From: NVTR01 sp965237505
Lineage (GTDB): Bacteria; Pseudomonadota; Alphaproteobacteria; Rhodobacterales; Rhodobacteraceae
Assembly: GCA_965237505.1 (NCBI GenBank)
Contig: CBDEFR010000008.1
Span: 496,001 to 560,000 of the forward strand
Length of the DNA stretch: 64,000 bases
Direction: 5' to 3'
Shown: one piece after another, positions 1 to 9,641 of the stretch
Numbering within the stretch: the stretch's first letter is position 1
How the letters are laid out: the number at the start of each line of letters is the position of its first letter
Made by a program: the position numbers and the translations under genes
Notes under the pieces: generated by a model
The model's input: the letters and a program-made list of their open reading frames with translations, nothing else
The model's database searches: none
Told to the model about the DNA's origin: nothing

Positions 1-312
1 CGGACCGAGATTGTGGCCGAGATCAACCCATACACCGATGATCTTGCAGGCGGTATGCGGGTTCGGGTTCTGCTTGAAGGAGCGCCGCGCGCGGATACAT
101 TGGTCGAGATATTTGACCGTGACACCAACGACGAAGTGAGCGTGACGACGACCCGGACGGATGCCGACGGGCGAGCGGTGTTTGCGATGCAAAGCGGCCA
201 CGAATATCTGGTGGACGCGGTCTATATGGAAGCGCTTTACCCGCTGCCGGGCATTCCGGGTTCAGTCTGGAAATCGCATTGGGCGGCACTGACATTCATG
301 GTGCCCGGCTAG
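1..312 (+). CDS. DUF4198-like protein, C-terminal part
   Basis: The reading frame is open from the first base, so the true start lies outside the window. The visible 103 residues begin with a segment reading EIVAEINPYTDDLAGGMRV and continue with a carboxypeptidase-regulatory-like pattern (VLLEGAPRADTLVEIFDR, then TDADGRAVF). This matches the C-terminal beta-sandwich of DUF4198 proteins, periplasmic proteins often associated with metal uptake. The last residues (WAALTFMVPG) suit the usual end of that family. The family call is by eye from a partial sequence. It is followed 42 bases later by the start of the broken DUF1801 gene. Confidence 0.6.
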   Translation, partial: RTEIVAEINPYTDDLAGGMRVRVLLEGAPRADTLVEIFDRDTNDEVSVTTTRTDADGRAVFAMQSGHEYLVDAVYMEALYPLPGIPGSVWKSHWAALTFMVPG

Positions 313-361
313 CCATGTCTGGACAGTTGAACTGCATCGCGTCAGGGTCGAGCCATGCAGT

Positions 362-2004
362 CCCGCATTACCCAGATGATCATGTAATTTGACGACACCA
401 CACCCGGATTCTGCTATAAGCATCATGCGGTTGGAGCAGATATGGATCAGCGGATATGGCACACCAGACGGGTGAATCGAAACAGGGGTGCCTTCGGGTC
501 GATTTTGACCGCCGTCTGAAGCTGGAGTTCCACGGGTCCAAGGTCACTACTGACGCCGGTTTGCTCGCCTATCGAGAGCTTGATGCCTCCGTTGAACTTA
601 CTGCGATGGCTGGCGATGTTCTTGCCGACAGTCGTACCGGCAAGAACGGGCGGCATGGCATGGTCGGGCAGTTCCGCCAGTCCGTTTTCGGACGCCTTGG
701 CGGCTACGACGACGTGAACGACGCCGACCGGCTCAGCCTCGACCCGGTCATGCGGTGGATCGTCGGGGGCCATGCCGTCACCAAACAGGCGGCCTCGAGC
801 AGTCAGATGGGGCGCTTCGAGACGGAGGTTCTGGCCACCGAGGAAAACCTCGCCGCGCTTGGTGATCTTTCCGGCCGATGGATCGACCGCGTTCATGACC
901 GTTGCCCGCCGAAGAAGATCATTCTCGACATGGACAGCAGCGTCAGCCCAACCCACGGTGCTCAGGAAGGCTCGACCTACAACGGGCACTTCGGTTGCAC
1001 TTGCTATCATCCCCTGTTCCTGTTCAACCAGTTCGGCGATTTGGAACGGTGCGCCCTGCGTCCCGGCAACGTTCACAGCGCCGATGGCTGGCGCAAGGTG
1101 CTGGAGCCGGTAGTGGCACGCTACAAGGAAAGGGATTTGCGTCGGTATTTCCGGGGCGATGCGGCTTTCGCCTCACCGGACATCTATGAGTTTCTGGAAG
1201 ACGAGGGTTTCCTGTACGCGATCCGTTTGCCGAAGAACCAAGTTCTTCTGGAAAGCATCTGCCATCTGCTCACGCGACCCGTTGGCCGCCCGCCGAACCA
1301 TGTGCGGCGCTATTACGCCAGCTTCAGCTATCGGGCCAAAAGCTGGGACAAGGCCCGCCGCGTCGTCGCCAAGGTGGAGTGGCACCCCAGCGAGCTGTTT
1401 CCCCGTGTCGGGTTCATCGTCACCAACCTGTCGCGATCCGCCGAGCAGGTGACATTGTTTTACAATCAGCGGGGCAAAGCGGAGCAATACATCAAGGAAG
1501 GCAAGAACGCGATCAAATGGACGCGGCTGTCGTGTCGCAAGTTCCGCGACAACGCCGTCCGGCTGCAGCTTCACGCCCTGGCCTACAATCTCGCCAACTT
1601 CATGCGGACGCTGGCTTTGCCAAAGGAGGTCCAGCACTGGTCGCTGACCACGCTGCGGGAGAAGTTGGTGAAGATCGGTGCCAAGGTGGTCAGCCATGGC
1701 CGCTACGTCACGTTCCAATTGGCCGAGGTGGCGGTGCAGAGGGAACTGTTCCGGAAAATCCTGAGCCTGATCGATGATCTGCGACCAAGACCCGCTCCGG
1801 CGTAGGCCGGGGACATCGACGGCGAGGTGAAAACGACAGGAGGAGTGTGTCTGGATGGCGGAAAAACTGGGCAAATGGGCTTCCAACCGAGGGCTGATCT
1901 CCAAAATCAGGCCATCGGATGGCTGCAAAGGGGATACGGTTCCCTCGACGGTGGTACGGGGGTATGATCTCTGCAAACCTGGAGGTCATCTGGGCAATGT
2001 CGGG
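362..2004 (+). mobile_element. IS1380-family insertion sequence, 1643 bp
   Basis: The element is bounded by the 4-bp direct repeat CAGT (358-361 and 2005-2008). The ends are imperfect inverted repeats: left CCCGCATTACCCAGATGATC, right (read inward) CCCGACATTGCCCAGATGAC, one base of offset. It holds one transposase gene. Length, ends and a 4-bp duplication fit IS1380. The duplication and clean reconstruction of the target gene indicate a simple, fairly recent insertion. Confidence 0.92.
456..1805 (+). CDS. IS1380-family transposase
   Basis: 449 residues, full length for the family. Candidate DDE residues are an Asp in ILDMDSSV (about residues 158-160), an Asp in YFRGDAAFA (about 235) and a Glu in KAEQYIKEGKNAIKW (about 343-348), in the order expected for an IS1380 RNase-H-like transposase. 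It occupies most of the element between the two inverted repeats and appears intact, so the element may be active. Confidence 0.92.
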   Translation: MAHQTGESKQGCLRVDFDRRLKLEFHGSKVTTDAGLLAYRELDASVELTAMAGDVLADSRTGKNGRHGMVGQFRQSVFGRLGGYDDVNDADRLSLDPVMRWIVGGHAVTKQAASSSQMGRFETEVLATEENLAALGDLSGRWIDRVHDRCPPKKIILDMDSSVSPTHGAQEGSTYNGHFGCTCYHPLFLFNQFGDLERCALRPGNVHSADGWRKVLEPVVARYKERDLRRYFRGDAAFASPDIYEFLEDEGFLYAIRLPKNQVLLESICHLLTRPVGRPPNHVRRYYASFSYRAKSWDKARRVVAKVEWHPSELFPRVGFIVTNLSRSAEQVTLFYNQRGKAEQYIKEGKNAIKWTRLSCRKFRDNAVRLQLHALAYNLANFMRTLALPKEVQHWSLTTLREKLVKIGAKVVSHGRYVTFQLAEVAVQRELFRKILSLIDDLRPRPAPA

Positions 2005-2518
2005 CAGTATGAAGTCGCGACTCCTGCCGAGTATTTGGCAGCACTCGCTGACGACTGGCGCCGTGACACGCTGTTGCAATTGCGCGCGATCATTCAGCAA
2101 ATAGCCCCTGACTGGCAGGAAGGCATAGAGTATAAGATGCTGTCCTATTCCGACGAATCGGGCCCGGTTATGCACCTGAATGCACAAAAGAATTTCGTCG
2201 CTTTATATATTGGCGATGTGGCCAAAGTGGACCCGGATGGGGTGCTTTTGGGTGCCATGGACTTGGGCAAGGGTTGCATCCGGTTTAAGCGAACAAATGT
2301 TGTGGCTGAATCCGGGATCGGCGGGTTTCTGGATCGCTTCATTTCGCTGAGGGCGCGTGGCGCGGAGCTGGGCTGTTAGGGACCGCAAACGGCCTCGCAA
2401 ATTTGTCACATATTGCTGAATTCCGGCATCGCTCGGGGCTGAACGTTGGCGGACTGTGGCCCTGTGGATAAGTTGACTGAAAATCCTGCGAATGAAATCG
2501 CGGGGATGAGGCAGGCAG

Positions 2519-3511
2519 ATGGCAATTATCCGTGTCACGACGGACGGGCAGACCATTCAAGTCAGCAATGGCGACAGGGTCATCGTCGATATTCCAGGTG
2601 GCGGCACGGTGAATTTTGTGGCCGCGCCGGGGGTCAATGTTAAGACCTTTCGGATCGACTTTGGCGATGACGATAATGTCGCCGACACGGTGAATATCGA
2701 CCTGTCCACGTTTACCAGCTACGGGTTGCATATCGACATCAACGGTTATGACCCGACCGACACCGTCAGCCTGCTTAACGCCTTTGGAACCAGCGTTGAT
2801 CCGGGCAATGAGGACGAGTTTAATTTTCAGTATATCGGGGCCAACGGGGCGACGTTTGACGGTTTCATCCGGGCAAAGGACAAGGGCGAGCAGGACTTTT
2901 CCACGAGCCCGTCGCCAGTGGTGATTTGTTTCGCGCAAGGCACTGTAATTGATACCAATTCGGGGCCGAGCCCGGTTGAATGTCTGGCTGCTGGCGATCT
3001 GGTCGAAACCCGCGATCACGGGCCTCAGTCGATCCGCTGGATCGGGCGGCATGAGCTGGACAGCCTCGATCTTGCCCGCCACCCGGAATTGCGGCCGGTT
3101 TGCTTTCGGGCCGGGTCGCTTGGGCGGGGGTTGCCGCTGAACGATCTGAGCGTTTCGCCACAGCACCGGATGTTTGTCGATGACTGGCGTGCCGAGTTTT
3201 ATTTTGCGGAACCTGAAGTGCTGGCCCCGGCACTAGGTTTTGTGAATGATACCAACATCTTCGTCGAAGATTTCATGCCATCGGTGACCTATTTCCACCT
3301 GCTGTTTGACCACCACGAAATCATCACTGCCAACGGCGTGGCCTGCGAAAGCCTGCATGCTGGTGAGATGGCGATGAAATCAATGAGCGCGGCGGCGCGC
3401 GCCGAGCTGAACCTGATCTTCCCGGATGCGCCCAAAAGCCTGCCGGACCGGCCGGTGGCGCGTCCGGTGATGCGCAAGGGCGAGGCGATGGCGGCGCTGG
3501 CGGCCGCCTGA
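2519..3511 (+). CDS. Hint-domain (Hedgehog/intein) protein
   Basis: 330 residues. The first ~130 residues are acidic, with Asp-rich beta-strand sequence (FGDDDNVADTVNIDL). A Hint_2-type domain begins at VICFAQGTVI, where the Cys before FAQGT is the expected nucleophile of the autoprocessing fold. It continues through VECLAAGDLVETRDHG, IRWIGRHEL, LSVSPQHRMFVDDWRAE and the late histidines in YFHLLFDHHEIITANG. Such proteins are numerous in Rhodobacterales and are thought to be secreted or surface proteins that may self-process; the substrate is unknown. The start follows a purine-rich stretch (GGGGATGAGGCAGGCAG). A short alanine-rich tail ends the protein. Confidence 0.85.
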   Translation: MAIIRVTTDGQTIQVSNGDRVIVDIPGGGTVNFVAAPGVNVKTFRIDFGDDDNVADTVNIDLSTFTSYGLHIDINGYDPTDTVSLLNAFGTSVDPGNEDEFNFQYIGANGATFDGFIRAKDKGEQDFSTSPSPVVICFAQGTVIDTNSGPSPVECLAAGDLVETRDHGPQSIRWIGRHELDSLDLARHPELRPVCFRAGSLGRGLPLNDLSVSPQHRMFVDDWRAEFYFAEPEVLAPALGFVNDTNIFVEDFMPSVTYFHLLFDHHEIITANGVACESLHAGEMAMKSMSAAARAELNLIFPDAPKSLPDRPVARPVMRKGEAMAALAAA

Positions 3512-3584
3512 GGCACGAAATTGGCGATTTCTTTAAAGTCTGTACAGATTTTTTGACCCGAACTTTAAAGTCTTTAAACACTTA

Positions 3585-4745
3585 TACCAAGGGCCATTAT
3601 GCGTGACTCTTTTGGGATTCCCTTTTCGTCTCGGTTGTGATTCGCTTCTGCTACAAGCAGGAGAGACCCATGACAGTTGCGGTTACACGGTTGGATTTAT
3701 CGGCGAGGGACCTTCGCGCGTCGGCGGCGAGGTCAACGGATGCGAAGGCAGGGCGGAGGATGTTGGCGATTGCGTTGGTTATGGAAGGGTCGGACCGCGC
3801 GGCGGCGGCGCGGAGCTGCGGGTGGACCGGCAAACCTTGCGCGACTGGGTGTATCGTTACAATGCCGGGGGGCTTGCGGGCCTGTCGAACCGCACGGCAC
3901 CAGGGCGCACGCCTTACCTGAGCGCCGCGCAGAAGGCGGAACTTTCCGAGATCGTTCGCGCGGGTCCTGACCCTGAGGTGGACCGCGTGGTGCGTTGGCG
4001 GCGTATCGACCTGAAGCACCTGATCAAAGAGCGCTTCGGTGTTGTCATGCATGAGCGCACGGTAGGCAAACAGCTTGCCGAACTTGGGTTCAGGCGGCTT
4101 TCGGTGCGCCCCGCACATCCTCAATCGGATCCGGCCGCACAGGCGGCGTTCAAAAAAAAACTTCGCGCAGCTGGTAGCGGCGGCACTGCCGCCTGAAGCC
4201 CGCGGCAAACCACTGGAAATCTGGTTCCAAGATGAAGCGAGGATCGGACAGCAGGGAACGCTCACCCGTGTTTGGGCCAGGCGCGGAACCCGCCCGCGCG
4301 CGCCACGTGATACTCGCTACAAATGGGCTTACATATTTGGAGCCGTCTGTCCGGAACGCGCCGCTGCCGCCGCCCTCGTCATGCCCTTTGCCGATACGCA
4401 GGCGATGAATGAACACCTCGCCGAAATCGCCAAACCCGTCGTTCCAGGGGCACATGCCGTAATCGTGCTTGATGGCGCAGGCTGGCACGGTTCAAAGGCA
4501 CTATGCACCCCCGACAACATCACACTTCTCCCCCTGCCGCCATACGCGCCGGAACTCAACCCGATCGAAAACGTCTGGGCCTACCTGCGCGCCAACAAAC
4601 TCGCCATCTCCATCTTCGACAGTTACGACCACATCGTCGAGAAGTGCTGCGACGCGTGGAACTTCTTCGCCGAAGACAAAGAGATCGTTCAAAACATAAC
4701 CTCACGCGAATACGCAAAAAGCGTCATTCTATAAGGCCGTTGGTA
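3585..4745 (+). mobile_element. IS630-family element (copy a), 1161 bp
   Basis: The ends are TACCAAGGGCC (left) and GGCCGTTGGTA (right), flanked by TTA on both sides (3582-3584 and 4746-4748), consistent with the TA-containing target of IS630. It is nearly identical to copy c (7159-9663) but one base shorter. It lies between the Hint gene and the broken nuclease gene and disrupts no recognisable frame. Confidence 0.9.
3670..4734 (+). pseudogene. IS630 transposase (copy a), frameshifted
   Basis: The first part starts at the ATG at 3670 (MTVAVTRLDLSARDLRAS), a helix-turn-helix domain. Around 3821 the sequence reads GCGGGTGG where copy c has GCGGGATGG. The missing A breaks the frame inside the conserved GMDRQTLRDW motif. 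The frame resumes (TLRDWVYRYNAGG) to a run of nine A at 4152-4160, where a second frame carries the DDE half: FQDEARIGQQG, VLDGAGWHG and PELNPIENVWAYLR, ending at 4734. The A-run shift is a normal IS630 expression signal; the upstream deletion is a true inactivating lesion. Confidence 0.88.
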
Positions 4746-5531
4746 TTACCGCCGGGTTAATTCACTGTTCGGTAAGGAATGGACGGGCTTGGCTGTGGGC
4801 AGATTTTTGGTCGAGCCGGGGGATTCTTTTAGGCGAAAATGAGCGGGGAGTTGGAGCGAGTGGGCCGTTGTTTCCCACTGTGTTTTATTTGAAATATCCT
4901 TACGTGACTGAGCTATTTATGGTATCCGTAGTCCACATTGGATTATTGGATTGGGAAAAGTATGCCGCGTATTAGCCAAGCATTCGGACTTTCGAATTTG
5001 CATGCGCAACTTGATTTTGTCGACGTTGAACTTGAGCGCGATACGCCACTATTTCTTTGCCCATATGCAATTCAAATGAAACAAGACGAGTGGTCATTGA
5101 ATTGCATAGGGCAGATTCGTTCTTTCTTTGGCGAGTTGCTTGAGGCGTTGCGCGCCGGAAACATACCTCGAGCGACGCATCTTTTGGCACACTTGCATGA
5201 ACCAAACGAAACTCGTCTCGGTGTTTCTAAGGGTCAGCCGCGCGGGCGCGCATTTGGGGCTAAAAAAGCAAAGGCCCTCGCCGAAGCGATGATGCGCAGT
5301 CGTGCATTCTCCACCGGAATATTGTCAGACATTTCCGACGCGGAAATGTTTGTTAAGTACATAGGGCGAGACACGATTTCAGATTTAGTAACCAATGTGA
5401 CGCGCCATTTACTAGCGGACTACACGGTAACTCAATGTAATTTGCACGGTATTCAAACTCAGGAGTCTAGCGGTTTGGGGCCAATTTGGAATAGCGCAAT
5501 TGGTGATTGGGAATCTCGAACACTTGACTTA

Positions 5532-6692
5532 TACCAACGGCAACAATTTCTGACTCTGTGGGGATTCCCAAATCGGTTTTGATCTGATTCAAGGTTGGCA
5601 AAGGAGGATCGCCATGCCAGCCAGTGTTCCGCTTCGTCGCGACTTTGATGCCCGCCACCTTCGTAAACTCGCCAGCCGTTGCAAGGATGCCCGGCAGAGC
5701 CGCCGTCTGTTGTCTCTTGCGGCGGTCTACGATGGCATGAGCCGTGGAGAGGCCGCAAGGATCGGTGGGATGGATCGCCAAACCCTGCGGGACTGGGTTC
5801 ACCGGTTCAACGAAGAGGGACCGGATGGCCTCACCAACCGCAAGGGCGCGGGCCGGACGCGCTACCTGAGCGATGTCCAGATGAAAGAACTTGGCGAGAT
5901 TGTCGAGACCGGCCCCGATCCGGCGGTGGACGGGGTTGTCCGCTGGCGGCGGATCGACCTGAAGCGGGTGATCGAGGCGCGCTTTGGCGTCATCTATTCC
6001 GAGCGCGGGATATCCAGACTGCTTGGCGAACTGGGCTTTGCCCATATCAGCGCCCGCCCGCAGCATCCCAGGCAGGATAAGCGGATCATCGAGGCGTTTA
6101 AAAAAACTTCACCGACACGCTCCAGGTGCATATAGCTGACCTGCCAGCGGGAACGCCGGTGGAGATCTGGTTCCAGGACGAAGCACGCCTTGGCCAGAAG
6201 AATGGCCTGACGCGCCTGTGGGCGAGAAAGGGCACGCGCCCCCGCCAGCCGGCCGATCAGCGCTATCGCAACGCCTATCTGTTCGGCGCCATCTGTCCGG
6301 CTCACGGCAAGGGAGCGGCGCTCATGCTGCCTTGGGCGGACGCGCAAGCCATGCAGATGCATCTCGACGAGATCAGCCGCCACGTCGCCCGAAAGGCCCA
6401 TGCGGTTGTGCTGATGGATCGGGCCGGATGGCACACCACCGGCAAACTCAAAGTCCCGAAGAACCTCACCATCATCCTGCTGCCATCGCGCGCTCCGGAA
6501 CTGAACCCGGTGGAAAATATCTGGCAGTACTTGCGCGCCAATTGGCTCTCCAACCGCGTGTTCGAAGACTACAATGCCATCGTCGATGCTGGATGCGAAG
6601 CTTGGAACAAGCTCATCGCACAGCCCGAAACCATCACATCAATCGGAATGCGAAAATGGGCCCATATCGGTCAATGTTAAATGCCGCTGGTA
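5532..6692 (+). mobile_element. IS630-family element (copy b), 1161 bp
   Basis: The ends are TACCAACGGC (left) and GCCGCTGGTA (right), flanked by TTA at 5529-5531 and 6693-6695. The sequence differs clearly from the other copies, so it is a separate IS630 subtype. It is the first insertion in the nuclease gene, and its excision restores the frame exactly. Confidence 0.92.
5614..6680 (+). CDS. IS630 transposase (copy b), -1 frameshift expressed
   Basis: The upstream frame starts at the ATG at 5614 (after AAAGGAGGATCGCC, a strong ribosome site) and carries the helix-turn-helix half (GMDRQTLRDWVHRFNEEG). The downstream frame, ending at 6680, carries the DDE half: WFQDEARLGQ, VLMDRAGWHTTG and PELNPVENIWQYLR. 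They overlap at a run of seven A near 6100-6106 in GCGTTTAAAAAAACTTC, a classical -1 slippage site for this family. Both frames look intact, so this copy could encode an active enzyme. Confidence 0.88.
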
Positions 6693-7777
6693 TTACCCAT
6701 TTTTGATCGGTTGCCAATCCTTTTGGTGCCCGAATTTAGCGTGAGGCGCTCCTTGATATTGGATAGCCAAGAATTCTACAATTTCCACATGACCGAATAT
6801 CTGCAGCAAGAATACCTTTTGGCAGGGAGCGCGTTGGTACAGGTATTCAAAGACGGGCGACAATACGTAACCAAGAAATCGGTCCAGAGTATTCACCCGA
6901 AAATAAAGGATGATTTGGCGAGTTTTGTACTCAAACACCCGGAGGTCCTGGAAACGTATAAAAATCTCAAGGGTGCCGACGGACCTCTTTCAGCAGATGA
7001 ATTGTCGCGCATTCTTGAAATTGCGTATTTTGACGAACGCCATTTTGCGAGAGCACTACTTGAAAGTTTGGATGGAATAGCGCCCGGACCCGCCAACGCA
7101 GAGAATTATCACACGTTTGCAATGGGTGTATGTAGCTTCTTGTTTTATCCGAAACTTATACCAAGGGCCATTATGCGTGACTCTTTTGGGATTCCCTTTT
7201 CGTCTCGGTTGTGATTCGCTTCTGCTACAAGCAGGAGAGACCCATGACAGTTGCGGTTACACGGTTGGATTTATCGGCGAGGGACCTTCGCGCGTCGGCG
7301 GCGAGGTCAACGGATGCGAAGGCAGCGCGGAGGATGTTGGCGATTGCGTTGGTTATGGAAGGGTCGGACCGCGCGGCGGCGGCGCGGAGCTGCGGGATGG
7401 ACCGGCAAACCTTGCGCGACTGGGTGTATCGTTACAATGCCGGGGGGCTTGCGGGCCTGTCGAACCGCACGGCACCAGGGCGCACGCCTTACCTGAGCGC
7501 CGCGCAGAAGGCGGAACTTTCCGAGATCGTTCGCGCGGGTCCTGACCCTGAGGTGGACCGCGTGGTGCGTTGGCGGCGTATCGACCTGAAGCACCTGATC
7601 AAAGAGCGCTTCGGTGTTGTCATGCATGAGCGCACGGTAGGCAAACAGCTTGCCGAACTTGGGTTCAGGCGGCTTTCGGTGCGCCCCGCACATCCTCAAT
7701 CGGATCCGGCCGCACAGGCGGCGTTCAAAAAAAAACTTCGCGCAGTTGGTAGCGGCGGCACTGCCGCCTGAAGCCCG

Positions 7778-9112
7778 GGGAGTATCCGAAACTCTGTGTA
7801 TGGGGTTTGGCCCATGCGGTTTAAACGGGTCATTTGTTGAACCGCTCGGGGTATAGGATAGCGAACTGGTTTCTTGCCGCAACCCATTCCCTGACGCACC
7901 GGCCCGACTTTTCAAAATTGCGGATGGCCAGGTAAATCAGTTTGGTTGCCGCGTCATCCGTTGGAAAGCTACCGCGCGTTTTGGTGGTTTTTCGGATCAC
8001 CCTGTTGAGGCTTTCAATCGCATTCGTCGTATAGATGATTTTGCGCACCGCTGGCGGGAAGGCAAAGAACGGGATGACCTCCTGCCAGGCCCGCCGCCAG
8101 CTTGGGGCGATCGAGGGGTATTTTGAGCCCCATTCGGTCTCGAAATCATCAAGGGCTTTCGCGGCCTCGGCATCATCTGTGGCCTGATAAATCCGCTTCA
8201 GGCTTTTGGCCACGACTTTGCGATCTTTCCAGCCGCAGAAGTTCAGGGAATGGCGCACGAGATGCACGATACAGGTTTGCACGGTAGTATCAGGGAAGGC
8301 CGCGTTGATCGCGTCAGGGAACCACTTGAGACCGTCCACGACGGCAATCAGGATATCCTCAACGCCTCTGTTCTTCAGATTATTCATGATTGAAAGCCAG
8401 AATTTGGCACCCTCATTATTGGCAATCCACAAGCCCAGAACCTCCCGCTCGCCTTCTGGCGTGACCCCCAGAGCTACATAAACGGCCTTGTTTTTGACCT
8501 GGCGGCTCTCAGCGTCGCGAATTTTGACCCGAAGGGCATCAAGGAATACGAGAGGATATACTGGCTCCAGAGCCCGGTTTTGCCAGTCTGAAACCTCCTC
8601 CAAAACTGCGTCCGTCACGCGGCTGATAAGGTCCGCTGAAATCCGCAGGCCGTAGACCTCTTCAAGGTGGGCACGGATATCACGGGTCGACAGACCGGCG
8701 GCATAAAGCCCGATGATCTTGTCGTCCATCCCGTCGATCCGGGTCTGGCCTTTCTGGATCAGTTCCGGCTCAAAACTACCAGCTCGGTCGCGCGGGATGT
8801 CAATCGGCACCGCCCCGTCATTGCCCTTCAGCACCTTGCGAGTGGCCCCGTTCCGGCGGTTGGATTGCTGGCTGGCAGGCTCCCCGTGCGGCTCATAGCC
8901 CAGGTGCTCAGTCAACTCGGCGCCCAGCATCCGCTCCATCAGCCGGACTTTCAGCTCCTTCATCAGGCCTTTGTCGCCCAGCAAATCTTCGGGCCGTTCA
9001 ACGCCGTTAAGCAACTCGTCCAGTAGTTCCTTGGAAATCGTCATTGTCATCATGCTCCTTCATTGGTGAAGCATGGACCAAATTACTCATACACAGAAGA
9101 TCGGACAGTCTC
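7778..9112 (-). mobile_element. IS256-family element (copy a), 1335 bp
   Basis: Bounded by the 8-bp direct repeat GAAGCCCG (7770-7777 and 9113-9120). Terminal repeats read GGGAGTATCCGAAACTCTGT on the left and GAGACTGTCCGATCTTCTGT inward from the right. It is inserted inside IS630 copy c. Its length equals that of copy b (41538-42872). Confidence 0.95.
7830..9053 (-). CDS. IS256-family (mutator-type) transposase
   Basis: 407 residues, normal for the family. Visible features are the N-terminal LTEHLGYEPHGE motif, SNRRNGATRKVLKG, VFLDALRVKIRD with the first Asp, IAVVDGLKWFPDAI with the second, the TVQTCIVHLVRHSL signature, and the Glu in IYTTNAIESLNRVIRK. It appears complete. It differs from copy b by W for G in VVDGLKGFP. 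Confidence 0.95.
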   Translation of the reverse strand: MMTMTISKELLDELLNGVERPEDLLGDKGLMKELKVRLMERMLGAELTEHLGYEPHGEPASQQSNRRNGATRKVLKGNDGAVPIDIPRDRAGSFEPELIQKGQTRIDGMDDKIIGLYAAGLSTRDIRAHLEEVYGLRISADLISRVTDAVLEEVSDWQNRALEPVYPLVFLDALRVKIRDAESRQVKNKAVYVALGVTPEGEREVLGLWIANNEGAKFWLSIMNNLKNRGVEDILIAVVDGLKWFPDAINAAFPDTTVQTCIVHLVRHSLNFCGWKDRKVVAKSLKRIYQATDDAEAAKALDDFETEWGSKYPSIAPSWRRAWQEVIPFFAFPPAVRKIIYTTNAIESLNRVIRKTTKTRGSFPTDDAATKLIYLAIRNFEKSGRCVREWVAARNQFAILYPERFNK

Positions 9113-9641
9113 GAAGCCCGCGGCAAACCACTGGAAATCTGGTTCCAAGATGAAGCGAGGATCGGACAGCAGGGAACGCTCACCCGTGTTTGGGCCAGGC
9201 GCGGAACCCGCCCGCGCGCGCCACGTGATACTCGCTACAAATGGGCTTACATATTTGGAGCCGTCTGTCCGGAACGCGCCGCTGCCGCCGCCCTCGTCAT
9301 GCCCTTTGCCGATACGCAGGCGATGAATGAACACCTCGCCGAAATCGCCAAAACCGTCGTTCCAGGGGCACATGCCGTAATCGTGCTTGATGGCGCAGGC
9401 TGGCACGGTTCAAAGGCACTATGCACCCCCGACAACATCACACTTCTCCCCCTGCCGCCATACGCGCCGGAACTCAACCCGATCGAAAACGTCTGGGCCT
9501 ACCTGCGCGCCAACAAACTCGCCATCTCCATCTTCGACAGTTACGACCACATCGTCGAGAAGTGCTGCGACGCGTGGAACTTCTTCGCCGAAGACAAAGA
9601 GACCGTTCAAAACATAACCTCACGCGAATACGCAAAAAGCG

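Larger units (their letters stand above)
355..2379 (+). pseudogene. DUF1801 protein gene split by IS1380 insertion
   Basis: Joining 355-361 to 2009-2379 and removing one copy of the 4-bp duplication CAGT gives ATG CAG TAT GAA, an uninterrupted 125-residue frame that starts MQYEVATPAEYLAAL. The body (ADDWRRDTLLQLRAII, EGIEYKMLSY, LYIGD, LGKGCIRFKR) has the DUF1801/YdhG-like fold pattern, small proteins of unknown function related to frataxin-like folds. Only the first two codons and one base lie left of the element. Translation might still start inside the IS right end (an in-frame start at 1855 adds about 50 foreign residues), so the gene may be altered rather than dead. Confidence 0.85.

Noticed and set aside
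4746..4961. Possible gene remnant between IS630-a and the nuclease start.
   Set aside because: No frame of useful length or recognisable motif; treated as intergenic with the nuclease promoter.
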